Source: an uncultured Blautia sp. (GTDB lineage: Bacteria; Bacillota; Clostridia; Lachnospirales; Lachnospiraceae). Taken from it: a stretch of 20,932 nucleotides of DNA. Shown in pieces: positions 1-6,437 of this stretch. The notes beneath the pieces were generated by a model, which made no database searches, had not been told where the DNA came from, and was given only the letters and a program-made list of their open reading frames with translations. The stretch lies in the NCBI GenBank assembly GCA_946538475.1, contig CAMNGN010000012.1, positions 1 to 20,932 on the forward strand, given 5' to 3'. How positions within the stretch are numbered: position 1 is the first letter of the stretch; each line of letters starts with the position of its first letter. Position numbers and translations under genes: made by a program.

Positions 1-2388
1 TATCCCCCAGCACTTCAACAAATTGTCCGCCTCATACGCATAATCCGGATCCTGAAGCTTCTCTGCAGTATAAGTCTGGATCTTCTCCTGCAGCTCGGGA
101 ATACTCAGGGCGTCATGCACCCGCACGATCAGCTCGTCGGAGGAATCCTGCATGGTATCGATCGCCGCGGTGAGTGCGATGGATTTCTGGCTGTTGTAGT
201 CCGCAGCCACATTGACCGCCTGGATGCCCCAATGGCTGATCGTATACTGCGAAAGCGTCTTGGCCCCCTCCCGCTCGAGCGGGAAGATTCCGCCTGCAAA
301 CACCAGCTGCACCACCAGCAGGAAAGGCATGATCGTCATGGCCGTCGTGGTAGTGTGCGCGATGCACGAAACCAGCAGCGCCAGCATATCCGATGCATAG
401 GTGATGAGGAACATCGTGATGACCAGGTCCAGCGTAAAGGAACCGGTGATGAGCCCGGTTTCCGGGAAATACATGTGGAAGATGCGGAAGATAGCCACCG
501 AGATGACTGTCTGCAGCATACAGATCACAGCCTGATAGATCATGTGCGAGAGCAGGTAGGCCGAAATGTGAAGCCCCGCCCGGTGCTCGCGCTTGATGAT
601 ATCTCTTTCCTTACACACCACCTGGATGGAGTTGAACATACCGTTCCAGATACACACGCAGACAACAGCCAGCGAACCGTACTTGGTGAACTCCATGTTG
701 AGGAACATTTTATTGCCCAGGACGTACACGACCAGGAAAGCGATGATCGCCGCCATGGGAAGCACCTTCCAGTTTTTCTCGTGGATCATCAGACGGAACT
801 GCTTGCCCAGATAGACCGGAAGCTGGTCCAGCCGCCCTCGGTAGACCAGAGGTTTTTTGCCTTCGGTCTTCTTTCTCCTGAAGAGCGATTTTTCATTGCT
901 GTCTTCCGGCACATTCTCGAAATGCAGCTCGGACTGCTTTTCACGATCTCCGGTATATTCTTTATATTTGGCGATAAACTCGTCTGCCCTGCCTTTACCG
1001 CCCTCGTTTTTGGCGTTGATCAGCTCGACCATCTTCTCCAGTGTGTCTACCCCGAAGAAATCACGGGCTTCCTGAATACCGCCGTAGAAGGCAAGCTGGC
1101 CTACATGCGTCTGTGAGCTCTTTGCCAGAACGATCACGCGGTCAAAAAGATGAGCGACACGGTCCGGCGCATGTGTGATGACCATGACGGTCCTGCCCTG
1201 GCAGGCGATCAGGCGAAGGTTCTCCATGAGCTCCGTGGCCATGATGCCGTCTAGGCCCGAATCGGGCTCGTCGAGGATAAAGAGCGAAGGTGACGCGACG
1301 AACTCCATACAGATGGACAGTCTCTTTTTCTGTCCGCCCGAGAGCTTTGCCACCAGCTCCTTTTCTTTGCCGGTAAGGCCGAAGGTTTCGAGGACTGCGG
1401 CTATGCGGCGCTGCTTTTCCTCTGCGCTCATGTCCTTGGGAAGGCGCAGATCCGCAGCGTTCTTCACCGTGCTGCCCACGGTATCCTGCGGACGCATCAG
1501 ATTGTCCTGCGGGACAAAGCCGATCCGGTGTTTTACCTGGCCGTAATCGCGGTAGTAATCGACATCGCCTTCGCGGATCGTGGCGTCTGCTTTTTCGTAG
1601 CCCGTCACCGCATTGACAAAGGTACTCTTGCCCGCGCCTGAGCCGCCGAGGATCAGCACCATGTTTCCGGGCTCGATGTCCAGATCGATGTCCTCCAGCA
1701 GCTTGACTTTTCCGAGCATGCTGTGAACTGCTCTTTCATCGATGCGGATGGACAGGCTGTTTTCCTGGATCGGATAGCCATAGACCAGCCCGGAGCCCTC
1801 AAAGATAAACCGCGTGTCCCCGATCTGGATGACATCATCGATGAGGATCTTTACCTTGTCGTGGACCGGAACGCCGTTGTGAAGAACTTCTTCTGCGAGA
1901 AATTCGTTCATGGTCCAGTGCCCGCCCTCAAACGAGAAGGAGAGAGTGACCTCTTTGTTATCCTTGTCCTTGCCTGCGATCTCCACAACGTGCGGTTTGG
2001 TATCTATGTTGAGAAAACGCCAGTCGCGCGCACTCACGTAATTTTCAAAGAAGATGGCGGTGAGCATTCTTTCGTTGAAGATACGGATGACATATCCATC
2101 CAGCAGCTCAACTTCCTGCCCTTTTTGGCAGTTATGGCCGCCTACAAAGGTGAACGATTCTTCGGAAAGATTGCGGTAATACCATTTTCCGTCTCGGGTG
2201 TAGATGTCGGCCTGCTCCGTGTCAAGGAAGGAGTATTCCAGCTGAAGACTCGTAGTGGTAAATACTTCCGAGGGGCAGCTGCCTTTTATTCGGGTATTTC
2301 TGAAAATAACATATTGCCGGGGCTTCTCCTGGCCTTCAAAAAAGACAAGGCCGGCAGCCGGCGTTCTCTGAGAATCTGTTCCTGCCAT
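1..2388 (-). CDS. FHA-like / ABC ATPase / ABC-2 permease fusion (3' end outside window)
   Basis: A single open frame of 796 codons runs off the left edge, so the C-terminus is missing. Residues 1-220 hold two FHA-like beta-rich segments (the second ends in HNGVPVHD...DVIQIGDTRFIFEG), but I do not see the canonical Ser-x-x-His of phosphothreonine-binding FHA domains. The ATPase follows: Walker A GGSGAGKST with Lys254, signature LSGGQKKR near 347, Walker B LFILDEPDSGLDG near 373. From about residue 535 hydrophobic segments form an ABC-2/ABCG-type permease. This matches half-transporters of the Rv1747 type, which act as dimers in the membrane; the substrate is unknown. The start is the second of two in-frame ATGs: GGAGG (2399-2403) lies 10 nt before 2388 but only 1 nt before the ATG at 2397. 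The glycosyltransferase upstream is co-directional, but a separate promoter is visible. Confidence 0.9.
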   Translation of the reverse strand, partial: MAGTDSQRTPAAGLVFFEGQEKPRQYVIFRNTRIKGSCPSEVFTTTSLQLEYSFLDTEQADIYTRDGKWYYRNLSEESFTFVGGHNCQKGQEVELLDGYVIRIFNERMLTAIFFENYVSARDWRFLNIDTKPHVVEIAGKDKDNKEVTLSFSFEGGHWTMNEFLAEEVLHNGVPVHDKVKILIDDVIQIGDTRFIFEGSGLVYGYPIQENSLSIRIDERAVHSMLGKVKLLEDIDLDIEPGNMVLILGGSGAGKSTFVNAVTGYEKADATIREGDVDYYRDYGQVKHRIGFVPQDNLMRPQDTVGSTVKNAADLRLPKDMSAEEKQRRIAAVLETFGLTGKEKELVAKLSGGQKKRLSICMEFVASPSLFILDEPDSGLDGIMATELMENLRLIACQGRTVMVITHAPDRVAHLFDRVIVLAKSSQTHVGQLAFYGGIQEARDFFGVDTLEKMVELINAKNEGGKGRADEFIAKYKEYTGDREKQSELHFENVPEDSNEKSLFRRKKTEGKKPLVYRGRLDQLPVYLGKQFRLMIHEKNWKVLPMAAIIAFLVVYVLGNKMFLNMEFTKYGSLAVVCVCIWNGMFNSIQVVCKERDIIKREHRAGLHISAYLLSHMIYQAVICMLQTVISVAIFRIFHMYFPETGLITGSFTLDLVITMFLITYASDMLALLVSCIAHTTTTAMTIMPFLLVVQLVFAGGIFPLEREGAKTLSQYTISHWGIQAVNVAADYNSQKSIALTAAIDTMQDSSDELIVRVHDALSIPELQEKIQTYTAEKLQDPDYAYEADNLLKCWGI

Positions 2389-2437
2389 ATTTAGCATGCC
2401 TCCGCTGCTAATTTTTGTAACGATTCGGTATAAGTCA

Positions 2438-2446
2438 GTATAGCAT
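2438..2446 (-). promoter_or_regulatory. Extended -10 promoter for the FHA-ABC transporter gene
   Basis: On the minus strand the sequence reads TGCTATACT, an extended -10 (TG-n-TATACT, hexamer at 2438-2443), about 50 bases before the ATG at 2388. No good -35 is visible at 17 bases, as is usual for extended -10 promoters. It lies between the glycosyltransferase stop (2504) and the transporter start. Confidence 0.45.
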
Positions 2447-2503
2447 ATCCGGGTGGTCCGGGAAACAGTTTATATGTTTTTTACCGGAGTAATTCCGGGC
2501 TGT

Positions 2504-3217
2504 TTATCGCTTCATTCCCCTCTTAAACCTGCGGAAATCGCCCAGGGCATGCCAACCTATCTTGATTATTTTGGGAATGTTTACAGAATTGACACCCGCC
2601 TGCCGTGGTTTGAAGGAGATCTCTTTAAAATACACAGACTCCTTATAGTAAACAAAAAACGTCGTCATCATGATGTTGGGCAGGTTGTAATCCGCCGGCA
2701 TTCTGTACAGATATTTCTTTACCGTTTCTGCCTTCATCAGCCTGAACGGTGCATTTGCATCCGGCACATTGACTCCGAAATACAGCTTAAGAAGCAGGCA
2801 CACTATACGCTCAACAAATGCCCTGTCCTTTCCGTCTCCCCGGACGGTCCTGTTTCCGAATATCCCGTCATATTTTTTACGGTTTCTCCAAAAAGCCGCA
2901 AATTCCGCCGGGTCTGTCTGGCCATCGGAATCGGTCTGGAAGATGTAATCCGCATTGTTTTTGATTGCATGATCATAAAGCGCGATAACTTTGGGGCCAT
3001 GATAACGGCCGGTATCTGACAGTATTTCCAGCTGCGGATATTTTGAGTTCTTTAAATCGGTGAGAATATCGTGAGTTTTATCCGTACTCCCGCTGTCGGC
3101 GACGACGATCCTTGAATCTTCGGACTTTCCGGAAAGTACAGGATACCATTGTTCGATTACTGCTCCGATGTTTTCTTCTTCATTGTAAGCAGGCATTACT
3201 ATATAAATCTTGTCCAT
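2504..3217 (-). CDS. Glycosyltransferase family 2 (GT-A fold)
   Basis: A 237-residue soluble GT-A protein. The N-terminus IYIVMPAYNEEENIGAVIEQ is the classical nucleotide-sugar-binding start of GT2. VADSGSTDKT and the DXD-type motif TDSDGQTDP (about residue 96) would bind the nucleotide and metal, and VPDANAPFRLM is typical of the DPM1/polyprenyl-phosphate glycosyltransferase-like branch. There is no membrane segment, so it is probably cytoplasmic or membrane-peripheral. It likely transfers a sugar to a lipid carrier or envelope glycan, but donor and acceptor cannot be read from the sequence. The start at 3217 is supported by GGGGAGAG seven bases upstream. It is transcribed toward the FHA-ABC gene with a 115-base gap. 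Confidence 0.85.
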   Translation of the reverse strand: MDKIYIVMPAYNEEENIGAVIEQWYPVLSGKSEDSRIVVADSGSTDKTHDILTDLKNSKYPQLEILSDTGRYHGPKVIALYDHAIKNNADYIFQTDSDGQTDPAEFAAFWRNRKKYDGIFGNRTVRGDGKDRAFVERIVCLLLKLYFGVNVPDANAPFRLMKAETVKKYLYRMPADYNLPNIMMTTFFVYYKESVYFKEISFKPRQAGVNSVNIPKIIKIGWHALGDFRRFKRGMKR

Positions 3218-3296
3218 AAGCTCTCCCCTCGAAAGTGTCTTCTCATGCCATTATTGCATCATTATAATTATATATTTTTTATCGCTGAAAATCCAC

Positions 3297-3314
3297 TGAA
3301 TAATGCATTATTCA
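3297..3314. promoter_or_regulatory. Perfect 18-bp palindrome, candidate operator
   Basis: TGAATAATGCATTATTCA is a perfect dyad in the AT-rich 346-base divergent intergenic region between the glycosyltransferase (minus) and the anchor/sigma unit (plus). A looser related string lies 30-50 bases to the left (3246-3268). A dyad of this length in a divergent promoter region suggests a dimeric regulator site; no binding protein is identified. The rest of 3218-3563 contains AT-rich promoter-like sequence, the plus promoter and a 5' UTR hairpin, but no convincing gene. Confidence 0.4.
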
Positions 3315-3443
3315 AGTATTATATATATCTTTGTTTGCCGCTGACAGCCGGAGACGATCGAAGAAAAGCGGCCGATATTATGAAAATAGTGTGTTTTCGC
3401 TGGACTTTTTTCGCTTTGAGGGTGATAATAAACATGAATGCCC

Positions 3444-3472
3444 TTCAAAACATTCAAAAAATGTGATATAAT
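3444..3472 (+). promoter_or_regulatory. Strong sigma-A-type promoter for the anchor/sigma/secreted-protein unit
   Basis: -35 TTCAAA at 3444-3449, a 17-base spacer, then a perfect extended -10 (TG-A-TATAAT, hexamer at 3467-3472). Transcription would start near 3479, giving an 85-base leader before the ATG at 3564. The position of this promoter also argues against any start upstream of 3564. Confidence 0.7.
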
Positions 3473-3483
3473 TAACTCTCTTG

Positions 3484-3508
3484 ACAGAGGTGCCTTCGCT
3501 GCCTCTGT
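3484..3508 (+). other. 5' UTR stem-loop at the predicted transcript start
   Basis: ACAGAGG (3484-3490) and CCTCTGT (3502-3508) form a perfect 7-bp stem around an 11-base loop, beginning about five bases after the predicted start site. It has no U-tract, so it is not a terminator. It may protect the 5' end of the mRNA. Confidence 0.4.
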
Positions 3509-3563
3509 AAAGACGCTTACAAAACCAAAGATTTATACATCTATAGATTGGGGAGCCAAAATA

Positions 3564-4043
3564 ATGGATGAAAAGATTTTCAGAGAAAAATCGATCGAGC
3601 AGCTTTCCACACCGGACGATCTTACCAGCTACCTGCGTGTGACAGGGCCCGGAGTCTGGGTCGTTCTGGTGGGAGTTATCGTACTGCTGGCAGGCCTTCT
3701 GTGCTGGGGCGTTTTTGGAAATGTGATTTCGACGGTAAATGCGCCCGCAGTGGTCAAGGGCGGAAAGCTCAGCTGTTACGTGCTCGAGAAGGACATCGAT
3801 CTTTCCGATCCCGAGATCGAAATAACGATCGGAAATGAGGGGATAACCGCAAAATCCGAGGACGCAAAGACTGAAACGCTGAGTGCCTCCGAGGATTCTG
3901 CCATTTTCGAGTCGGGATACCTTGAGCCGGGCAAGAGCACCGTGGTGCTCACGGGAGACACTTCACTGAGCGATGGCTTTTACAACGCGGTCGTTACTAC
4001 CGAGACGCTCAAACCGATTTCACTGCTGCTTTCAAAGGGCTGA
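3564..4043 (+). CDS. Short single-pass membrane protein resembling the NHLM bacteriocin-system secretion protein
   Basis: A 159-residue protein with a cytoplasmic N-terminus (IFREKSIEQLSTPDDL, then YLRVTGPGVW), one membrane segment at about residues 32-55, and an extracytoplasmic tail of about 100 residues. From memory of the family, the N-terminal box and TM resemble HlyD-like secretion proteins of NHLM bacteriocin export systems, and the end (LKPISLLLSKG) resembles their C-terminus. The usual lipoyl/coiled-coil adaptor region is missing and the protein is about half normal length. So it is either an internally shortened adaptor or an anchor with a new role. The start at 3564 has GGGGAG eight bases upstream. 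It is first in a unit with the sigma factor 28 bases downstream. No NHLM ABC transporter/peptidase is in the window. Confidence 0.6.
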   Translation: MDEKIFREKSIEQLSTPDDLTSYLRVTGPGVWVVLVGVIVLLAGLLCWGVFGNVISTVNAPAVVKGGKLSCYVLEKDIDLSDPEIEITIGNEGITAKSEDAKTETLSASEDSAIFESGYLEPGKSTVVLTGDTSLSDGFYNAVVTTETLKPISLLLSKG

Positions 4044-4071
4044 GACATAATAATATAAGGGGGTTGACATT

Positions 4072-4602
4072 TTGGGGGCAGAAAAAGAACCATTTGAGGT
4101 CGTATACGAAAAATATTTTTCATATATCTACAACTATATTTACGGACAGATCCTTCATCGGGAGAGGGCGGAGGATCTGGTCAGCGATATTTTTATCAAG
4201 GCGATGAACAATTATGACAGGTTCGATCCTTCCCGTGCGTCGGTAAAAACCTGGCTGGCCAACATTGCCCGTAACGCACTGATCGATGAGTATCGTAAGA
4301 ACAGCATCCGTCAGCATGTATCGCTCGATGTCGAGGATGATGAGCAGAGGCCGATCGAACCTTCCTACGAGGACGAGTACGGCATCTTTCAGGAAGAGAC
4401 CGAAAAAGAAGTGTATCAGCTTCTCACCATGCTTTCCGAGCAGGAGAGAGAACTGCTTACCATGATCTATTTCCAGAAGATGAAGAACGAAGAAGTCGGT
4501 AAGGTCCTGGGGATCAATGCCAAGGCGGTGAGTGAAAGACACCGCAGGCTCCTCGTAAAATGCAGGCGTATTGCCGGCGACGCGGGGCTGTTTGCAGACT
4601 GA
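4072..4602 (+). CDS. ECF-type sigma-70 family RNA polymerase sigma factor
   Basis: A 176-residue two-domain sigma factor. Region 2 covers about residues 10-80: FEVVYEKYFSYIYNYIYGQI, then AEDLVSDIFIKAMNN and VKTWLANIARNALIDEYRK, the core-binding and -10-recognition helices. An acidic linker (DVEDDEQ...YEDEYG) follows. Region 4, about residues 115-168, contains LSEQERELLTMIYFQKMKNE and an HTH (VGKVLGINAKAVSERHRRLL) for the -35. The start is TTG at 4072, eight bases after AAGGGGG; no better in-frame start exists. It is probably cotranscribed with the anchor gene before it and the secreted protein after it. No obvious anti-sigma factor is adjacent, unless the upstream membrane protein plays that part (inference). 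Confidence 0.88.
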   Translation: MGAEKEPFEVVYEKYFSYIYNYIYGQILHRERAEDLVSDIFIKAMNNYDRFDPSRASVKTWLANIARNALIDEYRKNSIRQHVSLDVEDDEQRPIEPSYEDEYGIFQEETEKEVYQLLTMLSEQERELLTMIYFQKMKNEEVGKVLGINAKAVSERHRRLLVKCRRIAGDAGLFAD

Positions 4603-4650
4603 TGATCCGGTAACAGGTTACCGTTTTTGCCATACAGGGAGGTACCTGAT

Positions 4651-5187
4651 ATGAAAAGACGTTTTTTGGCGTGGCCCCTTGCCGTATTCTTACTTTTTGG
4701 CGGCGCGTTTCCCGCGGCAGCAGAGCTGCATGATCCTGCGGTGCAGGCAGTCATAGAGGAAGCCGCCGAAGCTGAAAGCGATGCGGCTGCCGGGGAAGCA
4801 GAAGCCGGCACCGACACCGGAAAATCTGATGAAGGCTCCGAACTTACGGAGGATGTAGCAGCGGCAATCGAAGATGCGAGCAGCAAGTATTCGTTTAAAT
4901 ACGAGCCCGGGGAAGGTATCAAACCCGGAAACCCGGAGACGGAAGAGCTGATGAGCAATCTGGGAGTGTTTGTTGATGTGCTGAATTCGGAGGAATTTCA
5001 AAGACTCATGGAGTATCCCGAGATGCAGGCACTCGCGAAAACCGCTCTTACAAGGCTGACTGATTTTGTTATGAATGAACCCGAGCTGGCAACCAAAGTC
5101 CTTGTGAAATTAGGCGCAGACGAAAGTGCTGTGGATCTGATGATGAAGGGCGTGGGCGCGGCGCAGGGGATGATTGAAACAGAGTGA
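4651..5187 (+). CDS. Secreted acidic protein of unknown function
   Basis: 178 residues. The N-terminus MKRRFLAWPLAVFLLFGGAF is a signal peptide with a likely signal peptidase I site at AAA|E (about residue 24). No lipobox Cys is present. The mature N-terminus is an Ala/Glu/Asp/Gly-rich low-complexity linker (about 30-75). The C-terminal half (about 95-175) looks like a compact helical domain (VFVDVLNSEEFQRLMEYPEM, then VMNEPELATKVLVKLGADES). I do not recognise a family. The start at 4651 is fixed by AGGGAGG eight bases upstream and by the signal peptide. The 48-base gap to the sigma gene and the terminator right after the stop make it the last gene of this unit, so it could be an effector or a sensor partner of the sigma factor (inference). 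Confidence 0.75.
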   Translation: MKRRFLAWPLAVFLLFGGAFPAAAELHDPAVQAVIEEAAEAESDAAAGEAEAGTDTGKSDEGSELTEDVAAAIEDASSKYSFKYEPGEGIKPGNPETEELMSNLGVFVDVLNSEEFQRLMEYPEMQALAKTALTRLTDFVMNEPELATKVLVKLGADESAVDLMMKGVGAAQGMIETE

Positions 5188-5192
5188 TGACA

Positions 5193-5218
5193 ACGGGGAC
5201 GGTTCTTGCCGTCCCCGT
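5193..5218. terminator. Bidirectional hairpin terminator with GGGGACGG core (REP-like family, copy A)
   Basis: A perfect 10-bp stem (5193-5202 with 5209-5218) around the loop TTCTTG, followed on the plus strand by GTTTTATC. It sits between two converging genes whose stops are at 5187 and 5227, so it can end transcription from both sides. The core GGGGACGG / CCGTCCCC is the same as in the longer palindromes near 9.6 and 15.55 kb. Confidence 0.75.
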
Positions 5219-5226
5219 GTTTTATC

Positions 5227-6093
5227 TCACTCCAATGCTGCTTTTACCCTTCCAAAATCGATCTTACATTTTCCCTCCGATATGCGAACCGGAATTTCAT
5301 CCTCAAAACGGTATTTCTCGGGGGTAAGGTCCTCCTCTGAAAAATCATAGACCAACACTGCATTTTTCTTAGGATCGATGATCCAATATTCCCTTACACC
5401 GGCATTTTTATATTTGTAAGTCTTTAAAAGCAGGTCCTTTGACCGGGTGGACTCCGACAGGATCTCGACAGTAAGATCGGGGGCACCCCAAATACACTTA
5501 CCGTTCACGTCGAACTTTCGGCACATGACCAGCAGGTCGGGCTGAACCATGGTTTTATCATCACAGTCCAGCTGTACATCGCAGGGGGAGAGAAGTACTT
5601 TACATTCTGTGCTATGCGCTGCGATGCACTCTCTGAACAGAATATACAACTCGCCGAGAATTGTCTGGTGTCTGACCGAAGGAGCACCCATATCAAAGAT
5701 CTCTCCGTCGATCAGTTCTACTCTTCTGTCATCCGGGATGGCGTAGTAATCCTCCACGGTATAGTCCCCTTGCCGTTTTGTCTGATAAGCGGCAGTTGAT
5801 TCCTTCAATATTCCGGCTTTCGCAATGCGCTGAGGATAGTGGCAGGATGCTTTTTTTGCAGGTGTGCTGCTGTCCGGAGCGTGTACGGCTGCCTGCGAGT
5901 CTGTAATGGGGTTTCCTTCAGGTTTTGCGGAAAGCACTTTTGCCAGCGCTTCTACAGTCTTCTGTCTGGGCGCATCTGTCGAGCCGGAAAATATCTTCTG
6001 CACCGTACTGAACGGTACGCCTGAGAGTCTCGATATGGTCTCGTTGGAAAGACCGAGTTCTTTTTTCCTTTTTTTCATTTCGTCTATTGTCAT
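5227..6093 (-). CDS. XRE-type HTH fused to a Uma2-family (PD-(D/E)XK) nuclease domain
   Basis: 288 residues. Residues 1-56 form an XRE/Cro-like helix-turn-helix (ELGLSNETISRLSGVPFSTV then QKIFSG). A flexible linker covers about 57-108. Residues 109-288 are a Uma2/DUF820 domain with VELIDGEIFDM (about 125), the QPD of VQPDLLVM (Asp186), DLTVEILSES (Glu210), Lys224 and GVREYWIIDP. These are the expected PD-(D/E)XK positions, so the active site looks intact. Uma2 proteins are widespread putative endonucleases of unclear biological role. The start at 6093 has GGAGG seven bases upstream; the nearer ATG at 6099 is only one base from it, and anything farther upstream overlaps the promoter. It is monocistronic, divergent from the MATE operon. 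The HTH may autoregulate through repeats in its leader. Confidence 0.85.
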   Translation of the reverse strand: MTIDEMKKRKKELGLSNETISRLSGVPFSTVQKIFSGSTDAPRQKTVEALAKVLSAKPEGNPITDSQAAVHAPDSSTPAKKASCHYPQRIAKAGILKESTAAYQTKRQGDYTVEDYYAIPDDRRVELIDGEIFDMGAPSVRHQTILGELYILFRECIAAHSTECKVLLSPCDVQLDCDDKTMVQPDLLVMCRKFDVNGKCIWGAPDLTVEILSESTRSKDLLLKTYKYKNAGVREYWIIDPKKNAVLVYDFSEEDLTPEKYRFEDEIPVRISEGKCKIDFGRVKAALE

Positions 6094-6145
6094 ATGCATT
6101 CCTCCATCTTTGGATACAAAAATGAATAAAGAGTTACCGGTTACA

Positions 6146-6172
6146 GCCCGATCACACACATGCGGCCCGATC
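6146..6172. promoter_or_regulatory. Direct repeat in the HTH-Uma2 leader, candidate autoregulatory site
   Basis: GCCCGATC occurs at 6146-6153 and again at 6165-6172, 19 bases apart (about two helical turns). Both copies are in the leader between the predicted start of transcription (about 6205) and the ATG at 6093. They could bind the XRE domain encoded by the gene itself; this is inference. Confidence 0.3.
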
Positions 6173-6211
6173 GGCACATATAACCTGTATGCACAAATAA
6201 GGCTTACAATA

Positions 6212-6239
6212 AATATACCATAAAAAAGCCAAATGTCAA
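6212..6239 (-). promoter_or_regulatory. Consensus promoter of the HTH-Uma2 gene
   Basis: On the minus strand TTGACA (6234-6239), a 16-base spacer and TATATT (6212-6217). This is a near-consensus sigma-A promoter giving a leader of about 110 bases before the ATG at 6093. Confidence 0.7.
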
Positions 6240-6317
6240 CCGTAAATGCGCAAAAACAAAGCGATAAAGCCAACTCCGGCGTTAAGCTTGTCATATATAT
6301 ATCAATCTTTGTTTTGC

Positions 6318-6346
6318 TTGTGATTCTTTTGTGGGAATGTTACAAT
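6318..6346 (+). promoter_or_regulatory. Promoter of the MATE-vsr-capA operon
   Basis: TTGTGA (6318-6323), a 17-base spacer and the extended -10 TGT-TACAAT (hexamer 6341-6346), about 85 bases before the TTG start at 6438. It diverges from the HTH-Uma2 promoter about 80 bases away. Confidence 0.55.
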
Positions 6347-6437
6347 AAAATATTAGAGGATAAATGTGGAGAATACCATTCGAGCAGTTACCTCAGGAAA
6401 CATATACAGAAGCCGCATTTAAGGGAGTGGATTTATT

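Noticed and set aside
2466..2500. Rho-independent terminator after the glycosyltransferase (CCGGA/TCCGG hairpin)
   Set aside because: Short 5-bp stem and, on the minus strand, it is followed by an A-run, not a U-run.
3380..3466. Small 28-codon ORF starting ATG at 3380 in the divergent intergenic region
   Set aside because: No ribosome binding site, its end overlaps the -35/-10 spacer of the strong promoter at 3444-3472, and composition is AT-rich intergenic.
3438..3563. N-terminal extension of the NHLM-like anchor protein to an ATG at 3438
   Set aside because: The extension would contain the promoter -10 (3467-3472) and 5' hairpin; the ATG at 3564 has a good GGGGAG site and matches the family start.
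6094..6294. N-terminal extension of the HTH-Uma2 protein to 6294
   Set aside because: It covers the near-consensus minus promoter (6212-6239), and the HTH domain begins naturally at the ATG at 6093 with GGAGG upstream.
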